From Bacteroidota bacterium (GTDB lineage Bacteria > Bacteroidota > Bacteroidia > Bacteroidales > JAAUTT01), in assembly GCA_023429135.1 (NCBI GenBank), contig JAEYWD010000077.1, positions 1 to 63,204 on the forward strand: 63,204 nt of DNA, written 5' to 3'. Positions 17,254-25,357 of this stretch are shown here, one piece after another. Under the pieces are notes generated by a model, which was given only the letters and a program-made list of their open reading frames with translations, made no database searches and was not told where the DNA came from. Each line of letters begins with the position of its first letter. The first letter of the stretch is position 1. The translations under genes were made by a program, and so were the position numbers.

Positions 17254-18984
17254 ATGTACGATATCCTCGAATTGAATAAAAAGGTTCTCCCTGAGTTGAG
17301 AGAGATTGCGAAAGAGTTAGAGATAAGCAGGGTTGAATCGCTTAAAAAGCAGGAGTTGATTTACAAGATTTTGGATCAGCAAGCTTTAAAGAATTCACAG
17401 GGAAAGAAAGTGGAAAAACCTGAACCTGAAGATGCTCAACCAAGAAGGACCCGGCTAGAGAGAAAAGCTGAACCGGCTCCCGAACCCGAGAATCAAGATT
17501 TAAAGCGTAGAGGCAGACCTAAAGGATTTACGCCTGCTCACAAGCAGCTTGAGATGCCTCTTCCCGAAAAAAGTATTATCGATAATGATGCTATTTCTAC
17601 CGACGAGCCTGAAGAAGATGTAAGAGTTGATGATACTATCGAATCGGAAGAAAAAGATACTGTCGTTAACAAGGAAGAGAGAGCGCCTGAACAGCAACAA
17701 CAGCGCCCTGTTCCGCCAGCTCTTACACCTGCGGAAATTCGTCAGAAAGAACGCGAAGAAATGTTTCAGCGTCGTCAGCAGCAATTTGAGCAACGACAAC
17801 AATTTGAACGGCCTCAGGAAAAACCTCAGTTTGAAAGAAAATTTGAAAAACCAGTCGAATTTGAAGGTACCATTATAGCCTCAGGCGTTCTCGAAATCAT
17901 GCCCGATGGTTATGGTTTTATGCGCTCTGCCGATTACAATTACCTGAACTCGCCTGATGATATATATGTATCTCAATCGCAGATAAAACTCTTCGGTCTG
18001 AAAACCGGCGATACAATTACTGGGACCATTCGTCCTCCCAAAGAAGGCGAAAAATATTTCCCACTTATTAAAGTAGAAGAAATTAACGGCCGCAGTCCGG
18101 ATTATATCCGCGATCGTGTACCTTTCGACTTCCTGACCCCGCTTTTCCCCAATCAGAAATTTAATTTGGTTGCCAAAGGTGAAAATGCAAACCTTTCGGT
18201 ACGTATTGTCGATATGTTTGCCCCTATAGGTAAAGGTCAGCGCGGTTTGATTGTTGCCCAGCCCAAAACTGGTAAAACGGTGCTTTTGAAAGATATCGCC
18301 AATGCAATAGCTAAAAATCATCCCGAAGTATATATGATCGTACTTCTGATCGACGAACGTCCTGAGGAAGTTACTGATATGGCCCGTAGCGTAAATGCCG
18401 AAGTTATTGCTTCTACATTTGACGAACCTGCCGAACGACACGTACGTGTTGCCAATATTGTTCTCGAAAAAGCAAAACGGCTTGTTGAATGTGGTCACGA
18501 TGTGGTAATTCTACTCGACTCTATTACCCGGTTGGCGCGCGCTTTCAATACCGTAGCCCCTGCATCAGGTAAGGTTCTTTCGGGTGGTGTGGATTCCAAT
18601 GCCTTACAGCGTCCAAAAAGATTCTTTGGAGCTGCCCGTAATATTGAGAATGGCGGTTCTCTTACTATTCTTGCCACAGCTCTTACTGAAACAGGTTCAA
18701 AAATGGATGATGTAATCTTTGAAGAGTTTAAAGGTACCGGTAATATGGAGCTTCAGCTCGATCGTAAGTTATCCAATAAACGTATATACCCTTCTGTGGA
18801 CATCACCGCATCGAGCACACGTCGCGAAGACCTGCTGCTTGACAAGGATTTCCTCAGCAGAATCTGGATATTAAGGAGTTACTTAACTGACATGACCTCT
18901 ATTGAAGCCATGGAGTTTATGCGCGACCGTTTGAACAAAACCCATACAAACGAAGAATTCTTAATTTCTATGAATAGCGAATAA
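17254..18984 (+). CDS. rho: Transcription termination factor Rho with Bacteroidota insert
   Basis: A 576-residue RNA-dependent ATPase/helicase that ends transcription. Residues 1-46 are the Rho N-terminal helical domain (LPELREIAKELEIS, KKQELIYKIL). Residues about 50-205 are an acidic, Gln/Arg/Pro-rich low-complexity insert not found in the 419-residue E. coli protein. Residues about 207-285 are the cold-shock-like RNA-binding domain (GVLEIMPDGYGFMR), and the rest is the ATPase with Walker A (AQPKTGKTVLL), Walker B (DVVILLDSITR), and the Q- and R-loop segments (GVDSNALQRPKRFFGAARN). The insert is typical of the phylum and may bind RNA or drive condensation. The long leader suggests autoregulation. 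Confidence 0.97.
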   Translation: MYDILELNKKVLPELREIAKELEISRVESLKKQELIYKILDQQALKNSQGKKVEKPEPEDAQPRRTRLERKAEPAPEPENQDLKRRGRPKGFTPAHKQLEMPLPEKSIIDNDAISTDEPEEDVRVDDTIESEEKDTVVNKEERAPEQQQQRPVPPALTPAEIRQKEREEMFQRRQQQFEQRQQFERPQEKPQFERKFEKPVEFEGTIIASGVLEIMPDGYGFMRSADYNYLNSPDDIYVSQSQIKLFGLKTGDTITGTIRPPKEGEKYFPLIKVEEINGRSPDYIRDRVPFDFLTPLFPNQKFNLVAKGENANLSVRIVDMFAPIGKGQRGLIVAQPKTGKTVLLKDIANAIAKNHPEVYMIVLLIDERPEEVTDMARSVNAEVIASTFDEPAERHVRVANIVLEKAKRLVECGHDVVILLDSITRLARAFNTVAPASGKVLSGGVDSNALQRPKRFFGAARNIENGGSLTILATALTETGSKMDDVIFEEFKGTGNMELQLDRKLSNKRIYPSVDITASSTRREDLLLDKDFLSRIWILRSYLTDMTSIEAMEFMRDRLNKTHTNEEFLISMNSE

Positions 18985-19131
18985 GCTGACTGTTATTTAA
19001 ATAACAACAAAACTATTCTTATTTGGACTCAAAATGAATAAGCAATGATTTAAATCAGGAAGCAATTTTTTGATTTAATTTAGCATTTCATTTTTGAATT
19101 CACACTCTCGATTTAAAATATAGATTAAACA

Positions 19132-22100
19132 ATGGCAAAAGAAAAGAAGTTTATTACATGCGATGGGAACTATGCAGCCGCACATGTGGCGTATATGTTT
19201 AGTGAAGTGGCAGCAATCTACCCTATTACTCCATCCTCAACAATGGCAGAGTACGTAGATGAATGGTCTGCTAATGGGAGAAAAAATATTTTTGGTGAAA
19301 CTGTAAAAGTTGTTGAGATGCAGTCGGAAGCCGGTGCTGCCGGAGCTGTTCACGGATCTCTCCAATCAGGTGCCTTAACAACTACCTTTACTGCATCACA
19401 AGGTTTATTACTCATGATCCCCAATATGTATAAAATGGCAGGGGAGCTATTGCCGGCTGTATTTCATGTTTCAGCCCGCAGTTTAGCTGCTCAGGCGCTT
19501 TCTATTTTTGGCGATCACAGCGACGTTATGAGTACACGTCAAACCGGTTTTGCTATGATGGCAACAGGTAGCGTTCAGGAAATTATGGATATTTCGGCAA
19601 TTGCACATTTAGCGGCAATTAAAACCCGTGTTCCATTTATGCATTTCTTCGATGGTTTCCGTACTTCTCACGAAATTCAAAAGGTTGAGGCTGCCGACAT
19701 GGAAACTCTCAAAGGTCTCCTCGATACCAATGCACTTCAGGCTTTCCGCGATAAAGCATTGAATCCTGAGCATCCCGTAACCCGTGGTATGGCTCAGAAC
19801 CCCGATATTTATTTCCAGTCGCGCGAAGCTGCTAACAGCTTTTATAATAATGTTCCCGATGTTATTGAAGAATACATGCAGGAACTCTCCAAAATAAGTG
19901 GAAGGGAATATCACCCATTTACCTATTACGGAGCGGCTGATGCTGAAAACGTAATCGTTGCAATGGGTTCAATTACTGAAACTATAAAGGAAGTAATTGA
20001 TCATCTCACGGCAAAAGGTGAGAAATTAGGATTAATCAGTGTTCACCTGTATCGTCCTTTCTCCGAAAAATATTTTATGAAGGTTTGTCCAAAATCGGTG
20101 AAGAGAATCACAGTTTTGGATCGTACCAAAGAACCTGGTGCTAATGGCGAACCTCTTTACCTCGATGTGAAGGAATTATTCTATGGCAAAGCCAATGCTC
20201 CTGTAATTGTTGGCGGTCGCTACGGTTTAAGTTCGAAGGACACAACTCCTGCTCACATTTTGTCACTGGTTGACAATATGAAGATGAACGAGCCTAAAAA
20301 CCGCTTTACCCTGGGCATTGTTGACGACGTTACTTTTACTTCGTTACCGCTGTTACCCGAAGTGAACATCACTCCTAAAGGTACTTATCAGGCTAAATTT
20401 TATGGTTTAGGTTCGGATGGTACTGTTGGTGCTAACAAAAACTCGATTAAAATCATTGGTGACAATACCGATAAATATTGCCAGGCTTATTTTGCTTACG
20501 ACTCGAAAAAGTCGGGTGGTATCACCATTTCGCACTTACGTTTTGGCGACGTTCCTATTCGTGCTCCGTACCTGGTAAATACACCTGATTTTGTTGCCTG
20601 CCACGTACCTGCATATCTCGAAAAATATGATATGTTAAAAGGTCTGGTTAAAGGTGGTATCTTCCTGTTGAACAGTCACAGGAATGCTGAAGAAACCAAG
20701 GCTCACCTTCCTAATAATGTAAAAGCATATCTTGCTAAAAACGATATTCAGTTCTACATTATAAACGGAACTGCAATTGCCGAAGAAATAGGTCTGGGTA
20801 ATCGCACCAATACTATTATGCAGTCGGCTTTCTTCAAAATTTCCGAAGTAATTCCTTACGAAAAGGCTGTTGGAGAAATGAAAAAAGCCATTGTTAAAGA
20901 CTTTGGCAAAAAAGGTGAAGAAGTTGTTAAGATGAACTACGCTGCTGTTGATCGCGGTGGTGAAGTTATAAAAGTTTCTGTTCCTGCCGAATGGGCTAAT
21001 CTGGCTCCGGAAGGTGTTGTAATTCAGAATGGCAATGTTCCTGAATTTATAAAGAACGTTGTATTCCCTATCAATAACCTCAAGGGTGATGATCTTCCTG
21101 TAAGCGCTTTCCTTGGTCGTGAAGATGGTACTTTCCCTTGTGGTACTGCAGCTTTCGAAAAACGCGGTATCGCAGTTAATGTTCCTGAGTGGCAATCGGA
21201 AAACTGTATTCAGTGTAATCAGTGTTCTTATGTTTGTCCCCACGCTGCAATTCGTCCGTTCCTTTTAAATGAAGAAGAATTGAAGAATGCTCCGGCTGAC
21301 ACAGCAACCCTTAAACCTATCGGTAAGGCGTTGGACGGATTACAATTCAAGATTCAGGTGAGTGTTCTCGACTGTACCGGTTGCGGAAACTGTGCCGATG
21401 TTTGTCCTGCCAAAACCAAGGCTTTGGTTATGAAACCGCTTGAGTCGCAAATGGTAGAAAGCGATCGCTGGAATTATTTCGCAAAGAATGTTACCTACAA
21501 GGATACATTATTACCTAAAGATCAAACTGTTAAAAACAGTCAGTTTGCACAGCCATTATTCGAGTTCTCAGGAGCTTGCGCTGGTTGTGGCGAAACTCCT
21601 TATATCAAACTCATAACCCAGTTATATGGCGATAGAATGATTGTTGCCAATGCAACAGGTTGTTCTTCTATCTACGGTGGTTCTGCTCCTTCGACTCCTT
21701 ATACCGCAAATCGCGAGGGTAGGGGACCGGCTTGGGCTAACTCTCTTTTCGAAGACAATGCTGAATTTGGTCTTGGTATCTATACCGGAACCAATCGCAT
21801 GAGAGACAGGGTGACTGAAAAAATTAAGGCTGCTCTGCAATCGGATATGTCGGCCGATACTAAAGCTGTTCTTGCTGAATGGCTGGAAAATAAGGAAGAT
21901 TCTGCCAAATCGAAAGAATTGACCGATAAAGCTGTTGCTGCTCTTTCGAAAGAAAAAGGTAGCCTGGCAGAAGAAATTCTGAAGCTGAAACAGTTTATGG
22001 TGAAGAAATCGATGTGGATTTTCGGTGGTGACGGTTGGGCTTACGATATCGGTTTTGGTGGTCTGGATCATGTTTTAGCTTCGGGCGAAAATGTGAACGT

Positions 22101-22668
22101 TCTTGTGATGGATACTGAAGTTTATTCGAACACAGGTGGTCAGGCTTCTAAATCGACTCCTGTCGGCGCTGTTGCTAAATTTGCAGCCTCGGGTAAAAAA
22201 GTTCGTAAGAAAGACCTTGGTATGATGGCTATGAGTTACGGTTATGTTTATGTAGCCCAGGTTTCGATGGGTGCTAACCAGTCGCAGTATTTCAAAGCTA
22301 TCAAGGAAGCTGAAGCTTATCCGGGACCATCGCTTATTATTGCCTACGCGCCATGTATCAACCATGGTTTGAAGAATGGCATGGGTCGTTCGCAGGAAGA
22401 AGCTAAACTTGCTGTAAGCAGCGGTTACTGGCATCTCTATAGATTCAACCCGCTTCTGGAAGAAGAAGGAAAGAATCCATTCCAAATTGACTCAAAAGAG
22501 CCTGATTGGTCGCAGTTCCAAAACTTCCTCATGAGCGAAGTTCGTTATTCTTCTTTGAAAAAATCGTTCCCTGCTGAAGCAGCCGAATTATTCAAAGCTG
22601 CTGAAGAAAACGCAAAATGGAGATACAACGGCTATGTTCGTCAGGCTGGCCTGGATTACTCGAAATAA
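19132..22668 (+). CDS. nifJ: Pyruvate:ferredoxin (flavodoxin) oxidoreductase
   Basis: A 1178-residue single-chain enzyme that oxidatively decarboxylates pyruvate to acetyl-CoA, CO2 and reduced ferredoxin. Domains in order: pyrimidine-binding domain (DGNYAAAHVAYMFSEVAAIY, YPITPSS), transketolase C-like domain (about 260-400), gamma domain (about 415-625), a two-cluster ferredoxin domain (CIQCNQCSYVCP and CTGCGNCADVCP), and the thiamine diphosphate domain with the proximal-cluster cysteines (CAGCGETPY, ATGCSSIYGG) and TPP motif GDGWAYDIGFGG. All cluster cysteines are present. The length matches the family. It points to fermentative or anaerobic energy metabolism. A palindrome GTTATTTAAATAAC (18992-19005) lies in the gap upstream. 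Confidence 0.97.
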   Translation: MAKEKKFITCDGNYAAAHVAYMFSEVAAIYPITPSSTMAEYVDEWSANGRKNIFGETVKVVEMQSEAGAAGAVHGSLQSGALTTTFTASQGLLLMIPNMYKMAGELLPAVFHVSARSLAAQALSIFGDHSDVMSTRQTGFAMMATGSVQEIMDISAIAHLAAIKTRVPFMHFFDGFRTSHEIQKVEAADMETLKGLLDTNALQAFRDKALNPEHPVTRGMAQNPDIYFQSREAANSFYNNVPDVIEEYMQELSKISGREYHPFTYYGAADAENVIVAMGSITETIKEVIDHLTAKGEKLGLISVHLYRPFSEKYFMKVCPKSVKRITVLDRTKEPGANGEPLYLDVKELFYGKANAPVIVGGRYGLSSKDTTPAHILSLVDNMKMNEPKNRFTLGIVDDVTFTSLPLLPEVNITPKGTYQAKFYGLGSDGTVGANKNSIKIIGDNTDKYCQAYFAYDSKKSGGITISHLRFGDVPIRAPYLVNTPDFVACHVPAYLEKYDMLKGLVKGGIFLLNSHRNAEETKAHLPNNVKAYLAKNDIQFYIINGTAIAEEIGLGNRTNTIMQSAFFKISEVIPYEKAVGEMKKAIVKDFGKKGEEVVKMNYAAVDRGGEVIKVSVPAEWANLAPEGVVIQNGNVPEFIKNVVFPINNLKGDDLPVSAFLGREDGTFPCGTAAFEKRGIAVNVPEWQSENCIQCNQCSYVCPHAAIRPFLLNEEELKNAPADTATLKPIGKALDGLQFKIQVSVLDCTGCGNCADVCPAKTKALVMKPLESQMVESDRWNYFAKNVTYKDTLLPKDQTVKNSQFAQPLFEFSGACAGCGETPYIKLITQLYGDRMIVANATGCSSIYGGSAPSTPYTANREGRGPAWANSLFEDNAEFGLGIYTGTNRMRDRVTEKIKAALQSDMSADTKAVLAEWLENKEDSAKSKELTDKAVAALSKEKGSLAEEILKLKQFMVKKSMWIFGGDGWAYDIGFGGLDHVLASGENVNVLVMDTEVYSNTGGQASKSTPVGAVAKFAASGKKVRKKDLGMMAMSYGYVYVAQVSMGANQSQYFKAIKEAEAYPGPSLIIAYAPCINHGLKNGMGRSQEEAKLAVSSGYWHLYRFNPLLEEEGKNPFQIDSKEPDWSQFQNFLMSEVRYSSLKKSFPAEAAELFKAAEENAKWRYNGYVRQAGLDYSK

Positions 22669-22691
22669 AGTTTAATACTTTGATATTTTAC

Positions 22692-22727
22692 AAGAGCCCC
22701 GACTTTTTAAAGTTTGGGGCTCTTTTT
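22692..22727 (+). terminator. Rho-independent terminator of nifJ
   Basis: AAGAGCCCC-GACTTT pairs with AAAGTTT-GGGGCTCTT, followed by a T run ending at 22727. It is 24 bases after the nifJ stop; a strong intrinsic terminator. Confidence 0.9.
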
Positions 22728-22728
22728 A

Positions 22729-22760
22729 TTGGAACAAATTGAAATAAAGTTCTAATTTTG
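22729..22760 (+). promoter_or_regulatory. Promoter of ruvX-def
   Basis: TTG (22729-22731), 21 bases, then TAATTTTG (22753-22760), a full consensus match with standard spacing, directly after the nifJ terminator and 26 bases before the ruvX start. Confidence 0.75.
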
Positions 22761-22785
22761 CAATTTAGATTTAATATAAATAGTT

Positions 22786-23208
22786 TTGGGAAGAATTCTG
22801 GCTGTAGATTATGGTAAAAAACGCGTGGGCCTTGCTGTTACCGATCCTTTGAAGATAATAGGAAGTGCTTTGGCTACTATTCCCGCGCACGAAATATTCA
22901 GTTATTTGAAAGATTATTTTTCAAAAGAACAGGTTGAAAAACTGGTGGTTGGTTTACCTAAACAGATGAACAATCAGCCTTCGGAATCGATGCCTCTCAT
23001 TAACCAGTTCGTAGCACAATTTAAAAGGCTATATCCGGAAATTCCTGTACAAATGGTTGATGAGCGTTTTACCTCAAAACTGGCCGTGCAAACCATGGTT
23101 ATGGGTGGTGTTAAAAAGAAAGACAGACAGAACAAAGCCATGATTGACACAGTTAGTGCCACCATTATATTGCAATCTTATTTAGAGTCAGAAAGTTATA
23201 AACGATAA
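22786..23208 (+). CDS. ruvX: Holliday junction resolvase-like protein RuvX/YqgF
   Basis: A 140-residue RNase H-fold nuclease of the YqgF family, implicated in resolving recombination junctions and in maturation of the 16S rRNA 5' end. Acidic active-site segments are AVDYGKKRVGLAVTDP (Asp8), VDERFTS and the C-terminal DTVSATIILQSYL. The start codon is TTG: the first residues GRILAVDYG begin the first beta-strand as in other family members and no in-frame ATG lies near. It is 10 bases before def and shares its promoter. Confidence 0.93.
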   Translation: MGRILAVDYGKKRVGLAVTDPLKIIGSALATIPAHEIFSYLKDYFSKEQVEKLVVGLPKQMNNQPSESMPLINQFVAQFKRLYPEIPVQMVDERFTSKLAVQTMVMGGVKKKDRQNKAMIDTVSATIILQSYLESESYKR

Positions 23209-23218
23209 CAGTTTTTTT

Positions 23219-23773
23219 ATGATTTTACCAATTTTTGTTTATGGTTCTCCCATTTTGAGAAGGGTTTCGGAAGAAATTACACCCGATTATCCCAATCTGA
23301 AACAGTTTATCGAAGATATGTGGGAGACTATGTATAAATCGGATGGTGTAGGATTGGCTGCTCCTCAGGTGGGGCGGAACATTCGCCTTTTTGTTATTGA
23401 TGGATCCGGGATGGAAGATGACGACCCAACAATGCATGATTTTAAGAAAACTTTTATAAATGCTAAGATATTAAACCAGGAAGGCGACCCATGGGTATTT
23501 AACGAAGGGTGCTTAAGCTTACCTAATATCCGGGAGGATGTATCGCGTCCTGCCAAAATAACCATTGAGTATGACGACGAAAACTTTAACCATCATATTG
23601 AAGAATTCGATGGTCTTAAAGCGCGCATCATTCAGCATGAATACGATCATTTGGAAGGCGTTTTACTTGTCGACCATATCTCGGCCATCAAAAGAAAACT
23701 TTTAACGGGTAAGCTGAATGCCATTTCAAAAGGTAAAGTTGATGTGAAATATAAAATTAAAGCGTTGAAGTAA
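23219..23773 (+). CDS. def: Peptide deformylase
   Basis: A 184-residue iron- or zinc-dependent enzyme that removes the formyl group from new proteins. All three motifs are present: GVGLAAPQVG at 43-52, EGCLSLP with metal ligand Cys98, and QHEYDHLEG with His140, catalytic Glu141 and His144. The ruvX-def order is common in this phylum. A hairpin terminator begins inside its last codons. Confidence 0.97.
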   Translation: MILPIFVYGSPILRRVSEEITPDYPNLKQFIEDMWETMYKSDGVGLAAPQVGRNIRLFVIDGSGMEDDDPTMHDFKKTFINAKILNQEGDPWVFNEGCLSLPNIREDVSRPAKITIEYDDENFNHHIEEFDGLKARIIQHEYDHLEGVLLVDHISAIKRKLLTGKLNAISKGKVDVKYKIKALK

Positions 23774-23796
23774 GTAGTTTTTGACTACTTACTTTT
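23770..23796 (+). terminator. Terminator of ruvX-def
   Basis: GTAAGTAGT (23770-23778) pairs perfectly with ACTACTTAC (23784-23792), followed by TTTT. The left arm overlaps the def stop codon. Confidence 0.8.
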
Positions 23797-23932
23797 ATGA
23801 AAAATATATTCACTTTTGTAAAAATAACATTTACCTTCCGGTGAAATCAACTAACCTTTAGCGGAATACCTCGTTCATTTACCGGAATGATTCTTACATT
23901 TGTTCAAATAATGTATACATCTACACCAGTGA

Positions 23933-24130
23933 TGTGTATATTTATCGATATTCCACGATTTACTCGAATTTGTTCCGGCAAACGGAAGTGTTTTACCTGA
24001 GAACCATCCTTTATTAACATTGGTGCGCGACGATAAACCTTTCAATATCATCGGCCGGATAAATCAACTTTCGTTCGATGAAATTAAGGAAGTTGAACAA
24101 CTTATTTCGAAGTTGAGACAGGGCAAATAG
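23933..24130 (+). pseudogene. C-terminal remnant of an unidentified gene
   Basis: A 65-codon open stretch without a usable start codon that reads as ordinary protein: segments VPANGSVLPENHPLLTLVRD, KPFNIIGRINQLSFDEIKEV and EQLISKLRQGK, then TAG. The codon choice and amphipathic C-terminal helix look coding, while the sequence before 23933 has stops in this frame and no homologous reading in other frames. It lies between def and a strong hairpin. I read it as the surviving tail of a deleted gene; I cannot name the family. The rest of the 409-base gap (23774-24182) holds the def terminator and AT-rich sequence with an imperfect inverted repeat near 23915-23940. Confidence 0.4.
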
Positions 24131-24141
24131 ACGACATATAG

Positions 24142-24175
24142 CCTGACAGAAAGGATCAGAGTCCTTTCTGTCAGG
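24142..24175. terminator. 14-bp perfect hairpin between convergent reading frames
   Basis: CCTGACAGAAAGGA (24142-24155) pairs without mismatch with TCCTTTCTGTCAGG (24162-24175) around a six-base loop. It lies seven bases beyond the stop of the minus-strand dehydrogenase-like gene and 11 bases after the plus-strand remnant. There is no T run on either side, so it may act as a bidirectional terminator or a transcript-end stabiliser. Confidence 0.6.
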
Positions 24176-24182
24176 GTCACGC

Positions 24183-25196
24183 TTACACCATTTTATACTT
24201 CTTAAATACCTCGCTCGATTTCAAAATAATATCAATATATTGGGCTCTCTTGTAAATAAATGGATCTTTAGTATTCTTAGCTGAGAGTCTTCCTCTGAAA
24301 TCTTTTAAAGAATAATATCCCTTATTATCCATCCAGGTATCAAGGCCTTTAACGAGTTCGCTCAAATATTCAATTTTATTTTTGTATAGAATACTTACCA
24401 CTTGCACGGCATCAGCTCCCGCCAGTATCATTTTTATAATATCTTCCGGAGTGTGGATTCCTGAACTGGCGCAAACCTGGGCATTCAAATTTCCATAAAG
24501 AAGACCGGCGAATCGCAATGGCATACGGTTTTCATCCTGTGAGCTTGCATTGAAATAGTTCACATGCGATTCGGTTGTGATATCTATGTCGGGCTGTAAA
24601 TAGCGGTTGAAAAGTACAAATGCATTGGCTCCGGCTTCGTCCATTTGTTTAATTACATTTAGCGGATTGGCATAAAAAGGACTGAGCTTGACACTCACAG
24701 GTATTTTCACAGTATTCTTTACCAGTTTGAGAGTTTCGATCTGTTGATCGATAATACTTTTTCCCTGGACATTCAATTCTTTTGGAACTGAATAGAAGTT
24801 GAGCTCCAAACCGTCAACACCGGTTTCCTCAATAAGTTTTGCATATTCTTCCCAGGTAGAGCTGAAAATACAATTCAAGCTGGCAATTACCGGTATGTTT
24901 ACCGATTCTTTCGCTTTGCTGAGGTTCATAAGATATTCGGCAGGACCGGCATGCTCAATGGCCGGGAAGATTTTAATCATTTCTGCATGACGTTCTTCAT
25001 ACTCCGAACGATCTTCATCGAGTTCAAGCCGTTCGAGCTGTATTTGTTCCTCGAATAACGATTTATAGACAATTGCTGCTGCTCCGGCATCCTCCATTCT
25101 TTTGATATTATCAGGATTCGAAACCAGATTGGTTGCACCTGCAATTACGGGATTCTTTAAAGTCAATCCCATGTAGTTGGTTTTTAAGTCTGCCAT
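24183..25196 (-). CDS. Dihydroorotate dehydrogenase-like flavoprotein
   Basis: A 337-residue FMN-binding TIM-barrel protein of the dihydroorotate dehydrogenase superfamily. It begins ADLKTNYMGLTLKNPVIAGA, and has SVKLSP and the phosphate-binding GIHTPEDIIKMILAGADAVQ. The active-site segment that reads NLSCPN in class 1 enzymes is NFYSVP here, so the usual base Cys is Ser and the orotate-binding Asn is Pro. It is therefore unlikely to be the pyrimidine-pathway enzyme. Such proteins are commonly found near 2-oxoacid:ferredoxin oxidoreductases, and nifJ is 1.5 kb away, but its own reaction is unknown. Confidence 0.8.
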   Translation of the reverse strand: MADLKTNYMGLTLKNPVIAGATNLVSNPDNIKRMEDAGAAAIVYKSLFEEQIQLERLELDEDRSEYEERHAEMIKIFPAIEHAGPAEYLMNLSKAKESVNIPVIASLNCIFSSTWEEYAKLIEETGVDGLELNFYSVPKELNVQGKSIIDQQIETLKLVKNTVKIPVSVKLSPFYANPLNVIKQMDEAGANAFVLFNRYLQPDIDITTESHVNYFNASSQDENRMPLRFAGLLYGNLNAQVCASSGIHTPEDIIKMILAGADAVQVVSILYKNKIEYLSELVKGLDTWMDNKGYYSLKDFRGRLSAKNTKDPFIYKRAQYIDIILKSSEVFKKYKMV

Positions 25197-25357
25197 AAAA
25201 AAGGTATTTTAAGTTAATTTTAAACCAGGGAATAGTAGCCAAAAAAATATGTTGGATACCAGATATTTTTTATATCTTGAACCAACATTCAACAGAACCT
25301 GAATCTAAAACAACAAAGAAGTCCTGAAGTTTACTTTTTCGATAAAAATTTGAAAAC

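Noticed and set aside
17881..18498. 205-codon open frame antisense to rho
   Set aside because: It lies wholly opposite the conserved RNA-binding and ATPase domains, its product is rich in Phe, Tyr, Ile and Arg without any domain pattern, and it is explained by codon bias of the real gene.
20635..21243. 202-codon open frame antisense to nifJ
   Set aside because: Same reason; it covers the conserved gamma and ferredoxin domains and has no start context.
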